A DNA stretch of 5,363 nt from an uncultured Oscillibacter sp. (GTDB taxonomy: Bacteria; Bacillota; Clostridia; Oscillospirales; Oscillospiraceae), in the NCBI GenBank assembly GCA_905233795.1, contig CAJOFP010000202.1, positions 1-5,363 on the forward strand, read 5' to 3'. The first letter of the stretch is position 1. Each line of letters starts with the position of its first letter. Of the stretch, positions 1-5,363 are shown one piece after another. Made by a program: the position numbers and the translations under genes. Under the pieces are notes generated by a model. The model ran no database searches. It was not told the DNA's origin and was given only the letters and a program-made list of their open reading frames with translations.

Positions 1-2
1 AA

Positions 3-131
3 GCCGTAAACCCGGAGAAAGCCAATCAAGAGAATAACACGCGTAAAGCGAATCCGGCGAATCAGACCGAAAAGAGCGCGAAACCCGCGTCCCGGCGAAG
101 AAAACCGGCGGCCCCGCCGAAAGAATCCTGA
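3..131 (+). CDS. C-terminal end of an upstream protein (partial), basic low-complexity tail
   Basis: An open frame enters from the left edge and ends at TGA 129-131. It gives 42 residues rich in Lys, Ala, Pro, Asn and Glu, and ends with a strongly basic stretch (SRRRKPAAPPKES). Codon use (GCG, AAT, CCG, GAA) resembles the downstream genes, and the other two forward frames stop early (TAA at 7-9 and 35-37). The tail looks disordered, with short echoes of KANQEN and KANPANQTEK. In Clostridia and Enterococcus the gene before subunit C is usually the peripheral-stalk subunit E, so an E protein with an extended tail is one possibility. Nothing in these residues identifies the family, and a different protein is equally compatible. 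The 15-nt gap to subunit C suggests the same operon. Confidence 0.55.
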   Translation, partial: AVNPEKANQENNTRKANPANQTEKSAKPASRRRKPAAPPKES

Positions 132-132
132 C

Positions 133-140
133 AAGGGGGG
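133..140 (+). promoter_or_regulatory. Ribosome binding site fixing the TTG start of subunit C
   Basis: AAGGGGGG lies 6 nt before the TTG at 147. It can pair with the 16S anti-Shine-Dalgarno sequence using one G-U wobble in place of the usual A-U of AAGGAGG. A near-identical G-run (AAAAGGGGGG) precedes subunit D. No ATG or GTG in this frame sits at a suitable distance, so this site decides the TTG start. Confidence 0.7.
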
Positions 141-146
141 ATTGCC

Positions 147-1148
147 TTGGCGAAACGCATCAGAGATACGGATTATCTGAGCATCTCCACCCGTGTCCGG
201 GCGATGGAAACCGGATTGTTATCCCGTGATAAAATGGAGCAGATTTTAGAGGCCCGTTCGCGGGAGGATATAGCGAAAATCTTGCAGGAAGCCGGTTATC
301 CTGATTTAGACCCGGAGCGTCCGGAGGAAATGGACGCCGCTCTTGCGCGAATCCGGGAGGAAAAATTACTGGATTTGTCCGACGGCGCGCCCGATCCGGC
401 GTTGTTTGATATTTTTAAAATTCCTTATGATTATCATAATATTAAATCTATATTAAAGGCCGACGCGATGGGCATGGATCCGGCGCGTATGCTGTCGGAT
501 TTGGGACGCGTCCCGGCGCGGGAAATCCGGGAGGCGGTACAGTCCGGCGCGTATGATTCTCTTCCGGGCAAATTGCCGATTGCGATTGCCGAAGCGAAAG
601 AGGCGTTGGATACCACGCGGGACCCGCAAATATGCGATATTATCGCGGATCGCTGGAGCTTTGAGGATTTATATCAAAGCGCGGAACAGTCCGGGAGCGC
701 GTTTTTATTAAATTATATTAAAATACGCGTGGACGCCGTGAATTTAAAGGCGTTAATACGCACGTTGCGCATGGGCAAAAACGCGGATTTCCTGCGCGGC
801 GTCCTGATGGACGGCGGCGAAATTGATGTTAATTCGATTTTAAACATCAGCGCGAACGGCGGTAATAATATTTTAGATTTATATAATCCCACGGCATTCA
901 AACAGGCCGCCGAAGTCGGCGCGGACGCGTTAAAATCGGGCGGCGCGTTGACGGAATTTGAAAAGCTCTGTGACGACGCCGTGACGGATTATTTAAATCA
1001 ATCCAGTTTAATCCCGTTCGGGGAAGCGCCTGTGATTGCGTATCTTGCCGCCCGTGAGACGGAATACGCGAATTTACGCATTTTACTCATGGGACGCAAC
1101 GCGGGTTTAAGTCCTGAGATTATCAAATCCCGTCTGCGGGCGGTTTAA
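147..1148 (+). CDS. ntpC: V-type ATPase subunit C (central-stalk socket, d-like)
   Basis: This is the cytoplasmic funnel-shaped subunit that joins the D-F rotor shaft to the membrane c/K ring, homologous to eukaryotic subunit d and archaeal AtpC. The product is 333 residues, within the usual range of about 330-350. It is predicted to be mostly helical, with no signal peptide and no membrane segments. Recognisable family segments are the N-terminal DYLSISTRVRAMETGLLSRDK (about residues 9-29), the conserved FKIPYDYHNIKSILKA (about 90-105), NYIKIRVDAVNLKALIRTLRMGK (about 189-211) and the C-terminal YANLRILLMGRNAGLSPEIIKSRLR. The start is TTG at 147, backed by a G-rich ribosome binding site 6 nt upstream. 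It stops at TAA 1146-1148, 24 nt before subunit F. The frame is intact. Confidence 0.95.
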   Translation: MAKRIRDTDYLSISTRVRAMETGLLSRDKMEQILEARSREDIAKILQEAGYPDLDPERPEEMDAALARIREEKLLDLSDGAPDPALFDIFKIPYDYHNIKSILKADAMGMDPARMLSDLGRVPAREIREAVQSGAYDSLPGKLPIAIAEAKEALDTTRDPQICDIIADRWSFEDLYQSAEQSGSAFLLNYIKIRVDAVNLKALIRTLRMGKNADFLRGVLMDGGEIDVNSILNISANGGNNILDLYNPTAFKQAAEVGADALKSGGALTEFEKLCDDAVTDYLNQSSLIPFGEAPVIAYLAARETEYANLRILLMGRNAGLSPEIIKSRLRAV

Positions 1149-1172
1149 TCCAATCGGGAGGAGTGATATTTT

Positions 1173-1490
1173 ATGGCTGTAACGTATCAAATCGCCGCCG
1201 TGGGCGACTGGGAATCCGTGATGGGTTTCCGGGCGCTGGGTCTCGACACTTATCCGGCGGCGTCTCCCGAAGAGGCGCGGAAAGAAGTCAAACGCCTCGC
1301 CAAAACCGACTGCGCCGTGATTTATCTCACGGAAAAATTGGCGAAAGAAATGCCGGATATAATTTCGCGTTACAAAGACGAAACGCGTCCCGCGATTATA
1401 TTAATTCCGGGTCGTGAAGGCTCTCTCGGAATCGGCAAGGACAGCATTCAACGCGCTATCGAACGCGCCGTCGGCGCCGATATATTATAA
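1173..1490 (+). CDS. ntpG: V-type ATPase subunit F (central rotor)
   Basis: This small rotor subunit binds subunit D in the central shaft and can modulate ATP hydrolysis. It is called NtpG in Enterococcus hirae and subunit F (AtpF, Vma7-like) elsewhere, so symbols vary between annotations. The product is 105 residues, the usual size. It shows the typical N-terminal signature: a beta strand, then GDWESVMGFRALGLDTYPA (about residues 10-28). A Rossmann-like core follows (CAVIYLTEKLAKEMPD), and the end (ILIPGREGSLGIGKDSIQRAIERAVGADIL) contains the PG(R)xGS loop and the C-terminal helix. The ATG at 1173 has GGGAGGAG (1156-1163) 9 nt upstream. The stop codon TAA 1488-1490 lies inside an A+T-rich inverted-repeat region that precedes subunit A. 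Confidence 0.95.
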   Translation: MAVTYQIAAVGDWESVMGFRALGLDTYPAASPEEARKEVKRLAKTDCAVIYLTEKLAKEMPDIISRYKDETRPAIILIPGREGSLGIGKDSIQRAIERAVGADIL

Positions 1491-1512
1491 TTATTATAAT
1501 ATTTATAATATA
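1481..1512. repeat. Inverted repeat overlapping the subunit F stop
   Basis: TATATTATAA (1481-1490) is perfectly complementary to TTATAATATA (1503-1512), with a 12-nt spacer. The left arm includes the stop codon of subunit F. The stem is all A-T, so an RNA hairpin would be weak, and there is no following U-run that would make it a terminator. Confidence 0.55.
1486..1512 (+). promoter_or_regulatory. Three TATAAT hexamers in 9-nt phase; weak promoter candidate
   Basis: TATAAT occurs at 1486, 1495 and 1504. This makes three imperfect 9-nt units: TATAATTAT, TATAATATT and TATAATATA. Each matches the sigma-70 -10 consensus, but no good TTGACA-like -35 element is visible at 16-18 nt upstream. The site could supply an internal promoter for A-B-D. 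It may equally be chance in A+T-rich DNA. Confidence 0.25.
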
Positions 1513-1537
1513 AACGGCGATAATGAAATTTAAATTT

Positions 1538-1562
1538 TATATTAATTAAATTAATTAATATA
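1538..1562. repeat. Inverted repeat, 10-bp stem with 5-nt loop
   Basis: TATATTAATT (1538-1547) pairs perfectly with AATTAATATA (1553-1562) around the loop AAATT. A T6 run (1567-1572) lies 4 nt further on. The stem has no G-C pair, so it is a poor intrinsic terminator. It may be a weak mRNA structure in the leader of subunit A. Confidence 0.5.
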
Positions 1563-1582
1563 TCCCTTTTTTGAATTTTCAC

Positions 1583-1594
1583 AGGAAAGAAGGG
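1583..1594 (+). promoter_or_regulatory. Ribosome binding site for the TTG start of subunit A
   Basis: The purine tract AGGAAAGAAGGG ends 5 nt before the TTG at 1600. It supports that start, which also matches the family N-terminus ([14 protein letters not shown]). AAAGAA (1586-1591) can pair with TTCTTT (1595-1600) across a GGG loop. A small hairpin could therefore partly cover this site and the first base of the start codon. Confidence 0.6.
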
Positions 1595-1599
1595 TTCTT

Positions 1600-2526
1600 T
1601 TGAGCGGAAAAGTTGTGAAAGTCTCCGGGCCGCTGGTCGTCGCCACCGGTCTGGCCGACGCCAATATGTCCGACGTGGTGCGCGTCGGTCCTCAGCGTCT
1701 GATCGGCGAAATTCTGACCATGAAAGGCGATACGGCGTCCATTCAGGTATATGAGGAAACGTCCGGGCTTGGCCCCGGCGCGGAAGTGATTACCACCGGC
1801 GCGCCGATGAGCGTCGAACTTGGCCCCGGCATGATCGAGGGCATTTACGACGGCATTCAGCGGCCTTTAGAGAAAATCGTTGAAAAAGTCGGCGCGTGTA
1901 TCACTCGCGGCGTGGAAGTCCCCGCCGTGGATCACGAAAAGAAATGGGATTTTACGCCGACGGTCAAAATCGGCGATAAAGTCACGGGCGGCGATATAAT
2001 CGGGACTGTCCCGGAAACGCCGGTTGTCCTGCATAAAATCATGGTCCCGCCGAATAAGAGCGGCACGGTGATTAAAATCCAGAGCGGCAAATTTAATGTC
2101 TTAGAGACGATTTGCGTATTAAAAGCCGACAACGGCGACGAAATCCCGTTGACGATGATTCAAAAATGGCCGGTTCGTATCGGACGGCCTTATAAAACGA
2201 AATATCCCCCGAAACGGCCTTTGTGTTCCGGTCAGCGCATTATAGATACGTTATTCCCGATTGCCAAAGGCGGCACGGCGGCGGTCCCCGGTCCGTTCGG
2301 CTCCGGTAAAACTGTAGTCCAGCACCAGTTGGCGAAATGGTCTGACGTGGATATAGTGATTTATATCGGCTGTGGCGAACGCGGCAACGAGATGACGGAC
2401 GTTTTACGCGAGTTCCCGGAATTGAGTATTAATCGCCAATACGTCAGATATGCCCGTGGCGGCGCGGGAAGCGTCTGTTTATACGGGAATCACAATCGCC
2501 GAATATTTCCGGGATATGGGCTATGA
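1600..2526 (+). CDS. ntpA: 5' fragment of subunit A: N-terminal barrel, bulge domain and P-loop
   Basis: As written, translation from TTG 1600 gives 308 residues. The first 275 are genuine subunit A. They include the N-terminal beta-barrel ([25 protein letters not shown]), the A-specific non-homologous (bulge) region (about 90-190), the P-loop GPFGSGKT at 231-238 (Lys237) and GERGNE at 259-264, with catalytic Glu260. These sit one residue from the E. hirae equivalents (Lys238, Glu261). The last 33 residues, after FPEL, are out-of-frame sequence ending at TGA 2524-2526. The product lacks Walker B and the C-terminal domain, so it should not form a working catalytic subunit. Confidence 0.75.
   Translation: MSGKVVKVSGPLVVATGLADANMSDVVRVGPQRLIGEILTMKGDTASIQVYEETSGLGPGAEVITTGAPMSVELGPGMIEGIYDGIQRPLEKIVEKVGACITRGVEVPAVDHEKKWDFTPTVKIGDKVTGGDIIGTVPETPVVLHKIMVPPNKSGTVIKIQSGKFNVLETICVLKADNGDEIPLTMIQKWPVRIGRPYKTKYPPKRPLCSGQRIIDTLFPIAKGGTAAVPGPFGSGKTVVQHQLAKWSDVDIVIYIGCGERGNEMTDVLREFPELSINRQYVRYARGGAGSVCLYGNHNRRIFPGYGL
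2422..2428 (+). other. Deletion junction in the subunit A gene
   Basis: TTG (2422-2424, Leu of FPEL) is in frame 1 and GTA (2426-2428, Val of VLIANTS) is in frame 2, with a single A at 2425 between them. Frame 2 has a TGA at 2423-2425, so it cannot be read from upstream of the junction. The family expects 39 nt here. Conserved sequence resumes immediately on both sides, so the lesion is sharply confined. Confidence 0.85.
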
Positions 2527-3334
2527 TGTCGCCGTTATCGCCGATTCAACGTCAAGATGGGCGGAAGCGTTGCGCGAGATGTCCGGACGCTTGGAAGAAA
2601 TGCCCGGTGAAGAGGGCTATCCGGCCTATTTAGCCTCCCGTCTGGCGCAATTCTACGAACGCGCCGGCAGTGTGGAGTGTATCGGCGCGGACGAACGGCG
2701 CGGCAGTCTGACGGCTGTAGGCGCGGTATCGCCTCCGGGCGGCGACCTGTCCGAACCGGTTTCACAGGCGACTATGCGTATTGTAAAAGTATTCTGGGCG
2801 CTGGATTCGTCGCTTGCCTATCGGCGTCACTTCCCCGCCATTAACTGGTTAAATTCTTACTCGCTTTATCTGGATTCTCTCAAGCCGTGGTTTGATGAGA
2901 ATTTCGGGGAAGAGTTTATGCAAAATCGCGGCAAGGCCATGAGTATTTTGCAGAACGAAGCGAGTTTAAACGAAATCGTTCAATTAGTCGGTAAAGATTC
3001 TCTTTCGGCGTCGGATCAATTAACATTGGAAGTCGCCCGCATGGTTCGTGAGGATTTCTTACAGCAAAACGCTTTCACGGATATTGACGGCTATTCCAGC
3101 TATGACCGGCAGGGCAAATTATTATCTCTTGTTCTGGAATATGAGATATTATGCCGGGACGCGATTGCGAAAGGCGCGGAAGCCGCTAAATTATTTAATA
3201 TCCCCGTCCGTGAGAAAATCGGACGCGCTAAGAGCGTACCGGTGGACGAATACGAAAAAGCGTATCAGGATATACGCGCCGAGATGGCAAATCAAATCGC
3301 GGAAGTAATCGCGCAGGGAGGCGAAAATTTATGA
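2450..3334 (+). CDS. ntpA: 3' fragment of subunit A: Walker B half and C-terminal helical domain
   Basis: Frame 2 is open from 2426, and its first ATG (2450) is the Met of the conserved MPVAARE. Read from there it gives 294 residues, equal to residues 297-590 of the restored protein. It contains [17 protein letters not shown] and then [35 protein letters not shown], with Walker B Asp328 in restored numbering. Next come [12 protein letters not shown], the [15 protein letters not shown] segment and the helical C-terminal domain ([36 protein letters not shown]). No Shine-Dalgarno sequence precedes 2450, so independent translation is doubtful. The end overlaps the start of subunit B by 4 nt. Confidence 0.75.
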   Translation: MPVAAREASVYTGITIAEYFRDMGYDVAVIADSTSRWAEALREMSGRLEEMPGEEGYPAYLASRLAQFYERAGSVECIGADERRGSLTAVGAVSPPGGDLSEPVSQATMRIVKVFWALDSSLAYRRHFPAINWLNSYSLYLDSLKPWFDENFGEEFMQNRGKAMSILQNEASLNEIVQLVGKDSLSASDQLTLEVARMVREDFLQQNAFTDIDGYSSYDRQGKLLSLVLEYEILCRDAIAKGAEAAKLFNIPVREKIGRAKSVPVDEYEKAYQDIRAEMANQIAEVIAQGGENL

Positions 3335-4746
3335 TTCGGGAATATAAAACCGTAGAAGAAATCGTCAGCCCCCTGATGATGGTCCGCATGGTGGAAAACG
3401 TCACTTATGACGAACTGGTCGAAGTCGAATTGCATGACGGTTCCGTCCGGCGCGGGAAAGTCTTGGAAGTCAACGGCGACACGGCGGTCGTGCAGTTATT
3501 TGAATCCGCCGCCGGGATTAATCTCGCCAACGCTAAAGTAAGATTTTTGGGACATCCGTTAGAATTGGGCGTGTCCGGCGATATGTTAGGCCGCGTGTTC
3601 AACGGCATGGGACAGCCTATCGACGGCGGCCCGGAAATTTTACCGGAAGAATATCGTGATATTAACGGCTTGCCCATGAATCCGGCGGCGCGTGACTATC
3701 CGAATGAATTTATACAGACCGGCGTTTCCACGATTGACGGCTTAAATACGCTGGTCCGCGGACAGAAATTGCCGATTTTCTCCGGTTCGGGATTGCCGCA
3801 CGCGAATCTGGCGGCGCAAATCGCCCGTCAGGCGAAAGTGCTGGGCGACGAGGGCTCAAATTTCGCCGTCGTATTCGCCGCGATCGGCATTACGTTTGAA
3901 GAATCTGAATTTTTCGTCAGCGAGTTCAGACGTACCGGCGCGATTGACAGAACCGTATTATTTTCCAATCTTGCCAACGATCCGGCTGTAGAGCGTATCT
4001 CCACGCCGCGTATGGCGTTGACAGCCGCTGAATATCTGGCGTTTGAGAAAAAAATGCACGTTCTTGTCATCATGACGGATATTACGAATTACGCTGAGGC
4101 GTTGCGCGAAGTATCGGCGGCGAAAAAAGAAGTCCCCGGACGGCGCGGCTTCCCCGGTTATTTATATACTGACTTGGCGACGTTATACGAACGCGCCGGA
4201 CGGCGTTTAGGCAATCCGGGTTCCATTACCATGATTCCCGTTTTGACCATGCCGGAGGATGACAAAACCCACCCGATCCCGGATTTAACCGGTTATATCA
4301 CCGAAGGACAGATTATATTATCACGCGCTTTGTATCGTCAGGGCATTCACCCGCCTGTGGACGTGTTGCCCAGTCTGTCAAGATTAAAAGACAAGGGCGT
4401 CGGCAAGGGCAAAACCCGCGAGGACCACGCCGACACAATGAATCAGTTATTCGCGGCGTATTCGACGGGCAAAGACAATAAAGAATTAATGAGTATTCTG
4501 GGCGAAGCCGCTTTGACGCCGACGGATTTATTATACGCCAAATTCGCCGACGAGTTTGAGCGCCGTTATGTCAATCAGGGCTATGAGGAAAATCGAAGCA
4601 TTGAAGAGACGCTGAATCTTGGCTGGGAATTGTTAAGCATACTGCCGAAAGCCGAGTTAAAGCGTATCAAGCCGGAATTGATTGAAAAATACTGGCCGAA
4701 GCAAGATAATAAGCAAGATAACGCGGAATCGGACGCGGAAAATTAA
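3331..4746 (+). CDS. ntpB: V-type ATPase subunit B (non-catalytic nucleotide-binding subunit)
   Basis: Subunit B alternates with A in the A3B3 head and supplies an arginine finger to the catalytic site. The product is 471 residues, slightly longer than the usual 460 or so. Visible landmarks are the N-terminal barrel ([20 protein letters not shown]), the degenerate P-loop [18 protein letters not shown] beginning at residue 151 (no GKT, as expected for B), [59 protein letters not shown], and [20 protein letters not shown] with the arginine finger at Arg351. The end is a Lys/Gln/Asp/Asn-rich tail. The ATG at 3331 overlaps the A stop (ATGA), which suggests translational coupling. B also has its own AGGGAGG (3315-3321) 9 nt upstream. 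The frame is intact. Confidence 0.97.
   Translation: MIREYKTVEEIVSPLMMVRMVENVTYDELVEVELHDGSVRRGKVLEVNGDTAVVQLFESAAGINLANAKVRFLGHPLELGVSGDMLGRVFNGMGQPIDGGPEILPEEYRDINGLPMNPAARDYPNEFIQTGVSTIDGLNTLVRGQKLPIFSGSGLPHANLAAQIARQAKVLGDEGSNFAVVFAAIGITFEESEFFVSEFRRTGAIDRTVLFSNLANDPAVERISTPRMALTAAEYLAFEKKMHVLVIMTDITNYAEALREVSAAKKEVPGRRGFPGYLYTDLATLYERAGRRLGNPGSITMIPVLTMPEDDKTHPIPDLTGYITEGQIILSRALYRQGIHPPVDVLPSLSRLKDKGVGKGKTREDHADTMNQLFAAYSTGKDNKELMSILGEAALTPTDLLYAKFADEFERRYVNQGYEENRSIEETLNLGWELLSILPKAELKRIKPELIEKYWPKQDNKQDNAESDAEN
4699..4722 (+). repeat. 12-nt tandem duplication in the subunit B tail
   Basis: AAGCAAGATAAT (4699-4710) is followed directly by AAGCAAGATAAC (4711-4722), matching at 11 of 12 bases. 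It encodes KQDNKQDN in the tail after the conserved C-terminus (IEKYWP). The duplication is in frame, so it lengthens the tail without disturbing the protein. Confidence 0.8.
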
Positions 4747-4761
4747 AAAGGGGGGTTCAAT

Positions 4762-5363
4762 ATGCCGGAAATTACGGTAAGCCCTACCCGAATGGAATTG
4801 ACGCGTTTAAAAGGCAAATTGCGCACGGCGCAACGCGGTCACAAGCTCCTGAAAGACAAGCGCGATGAACTCATGAAACAGTTTTTGGATACAGTCCGGG
4901 AAGTGCGGGTTTTACGCGCCGAAGTCGAGTCGGAACTCATGACGGCGCATAACGCGTTTACAGTCGCGTCGGCTCTGATGAGTTCACAGGCGATGGAAGA
5001 GGCGCTTGCTTATCCTAAACAGTCTGTGGAATTGACCATGACGACGAAAAATATTATGTCCGTGAACGTCCCGGAGTATCATTTCCAGACCAAAACGCGG
5101 TCGGAGTCGGATATATATCCGTATGGCTTCGCGGCGACATCGGGCGAATTGGATTCGGCTGTGGACGCGCTGGGAAAAGTATTTCAGAAAATGCTGAAAC
5201 TGGCGCAGATTGAGAAAGCGGCGCAGTTAATGGCGGAGGAAATCGAAAAGACCAGACGACGCGTCAACGCGTTGGAATACGTCATGATTCCCAATACGCA
5301 AGAGGCCATTCGTTATATTACGATGAAACTGGACGAAAATGACCGCGCCACGACAACGCGTTT
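4762..5363 (+). CDS. ntpD: V-type ATPase subunit D (central rotor shaft), incomplete at window end
   Basis: Subunit D is the long coiled-coil shaft that rotates inside A3B3 and binds F. The open frame starts at ATG 4762 with AAAAGGGGGG ending about 6 nt upstream, 15 nt after the B stop. It runs without a stop to the window edge, giving 200 complete codons out of an expected 205-230. The N-terminal helix shows PEITVSPTRMELTRLKGKLRTAQRGHKLLKDKRDELM (residues 2-38). The C-terminal helix shows QLMAEEIEKTRRRVNALEYVMIP (about 155-177) and then TQEAIRYITMKLDENDRA, all characteristic of the family. Between them is the small globular segment (about 80-130, VNVPEYHFQT). There is no sign of damage; only the last residues are missing. 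Confidence 0.95.
   Translation, partial: MPEITVSPTRMELTRLKGKLRTAQRGHKLLKDKRDELMKQFLDTVREVRVLRAEVESELMTAHNAFTVASALMSSQAMEEALAYPKQSVELTMTTKNIMSVNVPEYHFQTKTRSESDIYPYGFAATSGELDSAVDALGKVFQKMLKLAQIEKAAQLMAEEIEKTRRRVNALEYVMIPNTQEAIRYITMKLDENDRATTTR

Larger units (their letters stand above)
1481..1563. other. A+T-rich island between subunits F and A
   Basis: Only 6 of these 83 bases are G or C, against roughly balanced composition in the genes on both sides. The island starts in the last codons of subunit F and fills most of the 109-nt gap (1491-1599) before subunit A. This is by far the longest intergenic gap in the window. It contains two perfect inverted repeats, one 12-bp self-complementary block (1526-1537, AAATTTAAATTT) and three TATAAT hexamers. 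No credible gene lies in it. It could act as a transcription start region, an mRNA processing site or a spacer; the sequence alone does not decide. Confidence 0.7.
1600..3334 (+). pseudogene. ntpA: V-type ATPase catalytic subunit A, frame broken by a 38-nt loss
   Basis: Subunit A binds and hydrolyses (or makes) ATP at the A-B interfaces of the A3B3 head. Here the gene is split between two frames. Frame 1 runs from TTG 1600 through FPEL (ending at 2424). Frame 2 resumes at 2426 with [15 protein letters not shown] and runs to TGA 3332-3334. Homologues such as E. hirae NtpA carry 13 residues of the type (I/K)DPxTGExLMxRT between FPEL and VLIANTS. Only one base (2425) stands in their place, a net loss of 38 nt. 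Restoring it gives 590 residues, close to the family size of about 590. Everything else is well conserved, including the P-loop, catalytic Glu and Walker B Asp. The change is therefore either a very recent inactivating deletion or a sequencing/assembly error. As written, no full-length A subunit can be made. Confidence 0.9.

Noticed and set aside
425..439. 15-nt palindrome TTATGAT-T-ATCATAA inside subunit C
   Set aside because: It lies exactly over codons for the conserved YDYHN motif, so protein constraint plus A/T-ending codons explains it.
1523..1549. Tiny open frame MKFKFYIN, possible leader peptide before subunit A
   Set aside because: It has no ribosome binding site, has only 8 codons, and consists of what random A+T-rich DNA would encode. 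There is no attenuator-like structure to pair with it.
1538..1572. Hairpin followed by T6 as an intrinsic terminator between F and A
   Set aside because: The stem has no G-C pairs and the T-run is short and displaced by 4 nt. A terminator in mid-operon would also separate essential subunits.
2410..2452. Programmed +1 frameshift or translational bypass joining the two halves of subunit A
   Set aside because: A frameshift would restore the frame but not the 13 conserved residues missing between FPEL and VLIANTS. Thirty-eight nt are absent from the DNA itself, and no slippery sequence or obvious stimulating structure was seen. Deletion or assembly error is simpler.
2450..3334. The 3' half of subunit A as a separate functional gene (split-subunit ATPase)
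   Set aside because: No ribosome binding site precedes ATG 2450, and conserved residues continue upstream of it in the same frame (VLIANTSD, from 2426). The 5' half ends in out-of-frame residues. This looks like breakage, not an evolved split.
434..4073. Open frames of 60-90 codons on the minus strand and overlapping forward frames (for example 1163-1417, 3048-3308)
   Set aside because: All lie within well-recognised ATPase genes in other frames, have no family resemblance and lack independent ribosome binding sites. They are shadow frames.
1..5363. A new defence, mobile or secretion system hidden in the window
   Set aside because: Nearly every base belongs to recognisable V-type ATPase genes or short junctions. 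No transposase, integrase, terminal repeats, CRISPR repeats or unfamiliar genes were seen.

Overview
The window holds the central and distal part of a bacterial V-type (V/A-type) rotary ATPase operon, all on the + strand. The order is: end of an upstream gene, subunit C (147-1148), subunit F (1173-1490), catalytic subunit A (1600-3334, broken), subunit B (3331-4746) and subunit D (4762 to the window edge, incomplete). The C-F-A-B-D order matches the Na+/H+ V-ATPase operons of Firmicutes such as Enterococcus hirae (ntp...E-C-G-A-B-D) and many Clostridia. The protein sequences look most like anaerobic Clostridia, possibly an Oscillospirales-type gut bacterium. This is judged from remembered family sequences without a search, so the lineage is a moderate-to-weak inference.

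Layout. Positions 3-131 encode the last 42 residues of an upstream protein with a Lys/Ala/Pro/Asn-rich tail. Its position would suit subunit E, but the tail itself is not diagnostic. Subunit C follows after 15 nt and subunit F after 24 nt more. A 109-nt gap, which is extremely A+T-rich and full of inverted repeats, separates F from A. A and B overlap by 4 nt (ATGA), and D follows B after 15 nt. No tRNA, rRNA, CRISPR array, insertion sequence or intrinsic terminator was seen.

How the genes work together. A and B form the A3B3 hexamer that binds and hydrolyses or makes ATP. D and F form the central rotor shaft. C is the funnel or socket joining the shaft to the membrane c/K ring. The membrane subunits (I/a, K/c) and the peripheral stalk (E, G/H) are not seen as identifiable genes here.

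The main anomaly is in the A gene. Its reading frame breaks just after the catalytic GERGNE segment. Relative to the family, 13 conserved residues are missing, a net loss of 38 nt, and the downstream frame then continues intact to the normal C-terminus. Putting 38 nt back gives a 590-residue protein, close to the family's usual size of about 590. This is either a very recent inactivating deletion or an assembly/sequencing error. I see no sign of a wholly new system in this window.
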